Assembly: GCA_002378605.1 (NCBI GenBank)
Contig: DFSK01000074.1
Coordinates: forward strand, 37,802 to 45,138
Source of the DNA: Alphaproteobacteria bacterium UBA3439
GTDB lineage: Bacteria; Pseudomonadota; Alphaproteobacteria; Puniceispirillales; Puniceispirillaceae
Reading direction: 5' to 3'
Length of the DNA: 7,337 nt
Positions 7,208 to 7,337 of this stretch are shown one piece after another (position 1 is the stretch's first letter; every line of letters starts with the position of its first letter). A program made the position numbers and the translations under genes. The notes beneath the pieces are model-generated. The model ran no database searches, had not been told where the DNA came from, and was given only the letters and a program-made list of their open reading frames with translations.

Positions 7208-7337
7208 TAACCAGCAGAGAAGATGCTTTGCGAACTAATGTCGCATGGGCAACCCTGTCACAGCCAGCCAATGGCCTTCATTCGCCGGTTTAGTGAAGAT
7301 GTATAGTCATTTGGCCATTGCCGATCCACCCATTGCC
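7208..7337. other. Right-edge segment upstream of the operon, no gene identified
   Basis: Two short frames are open to the window edge. On the minus strand, 7335-7258 encodes 25 residues ending KAIGWL and a TGA, which could be the tail of an upstream gene. On the plus strand, an ATG at 7245 opens 31 codons to the edge, which could be the start of a divergent gene. Both are short enough to arise by chance, overlap each other, and match nothing I recognise; the plus-strand ATG has no clear ribosome binding site. I see no terminator, tRNA or mobile-element end here. Confidence 0.3.

Noticed and set aside
7269..7320. 8-bp inverted repeat CAATGGCC/GGCCATTG as a possible terminator or operator
   Set aside because: The arms are 36 nt apart with no T tract, and a match of this size is expected by chance in such a region.
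7258..7335. Possible tail of an upstream minus-strand gene (25 codons, then TGA)
   Set aside because: It is too short to separate from chance, and an overlapping plus-strand frame is equally open; I noted it only within the edge segment.

Overview
The window carries one tightly packed operon on the minus strand, reading from right to left. The gene order and the fit of the proteins to families common in Gram-negative bacteria suggest an alphaproteobacterium, perhaps a marine lineage; base composition is moderate. No rRNA or other marker gene fixes the taxon, so this placement is inference.

Layout in transcription order: (i) 7116-7337 is AT-rich non-coding DNA with a good sigma70-like promoter (7179-7207) and an 8-bp-arm inverted repeat (7148-7173) over the predicted transcription start. 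(ii) 5394-7115 encodes an aldehyde:ferredoxin oxidoreductase (AOR) family tungsten/molybdenum-pterin protein. (iii) 4453-5334 encodes the FAD subunit of a xanthine dehydrogenase (XDH) family molybdenum hydroxylase. (iv) 1700-4456 encodes a fusion of its [2Fe-2S] and molybdopterin parts. (v) 201-1700 encodes a homologue of 6-hydroxynicotinate reductase (HNR). (vi) 1-197 is the start of a UPF0280 (ApbE superfamily) protein that runs off the left edge. The last four genes overlap or nearly touch (ATGA, TAATG, 3-nt gap), and the AOR gene is 59 nt upstream with no terminator between, so a single transcript is likely.

Working model (inference): the molybdenum hydroxylase oxidises a heteroaromatic or aldehyde-type substrate, and the HNR homologue reductively dearomatises the hydroxylated ring with low-potential electrons. 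The AOR could supply those electrons by oxidising an aldehyde formed later in the pathway, or could itself be a ring-reducing enzyme, as its relative BamB is. The UPF0280 protein may mature the reductase, because E. barkeri HNR is reported to carry covalently bound flavin and ApbE attaches flavin covalently. No ferredoxin, enamidase, transporter, XdhC-type chaperone or regulator gene lies in the window, so the substrate is not determined.
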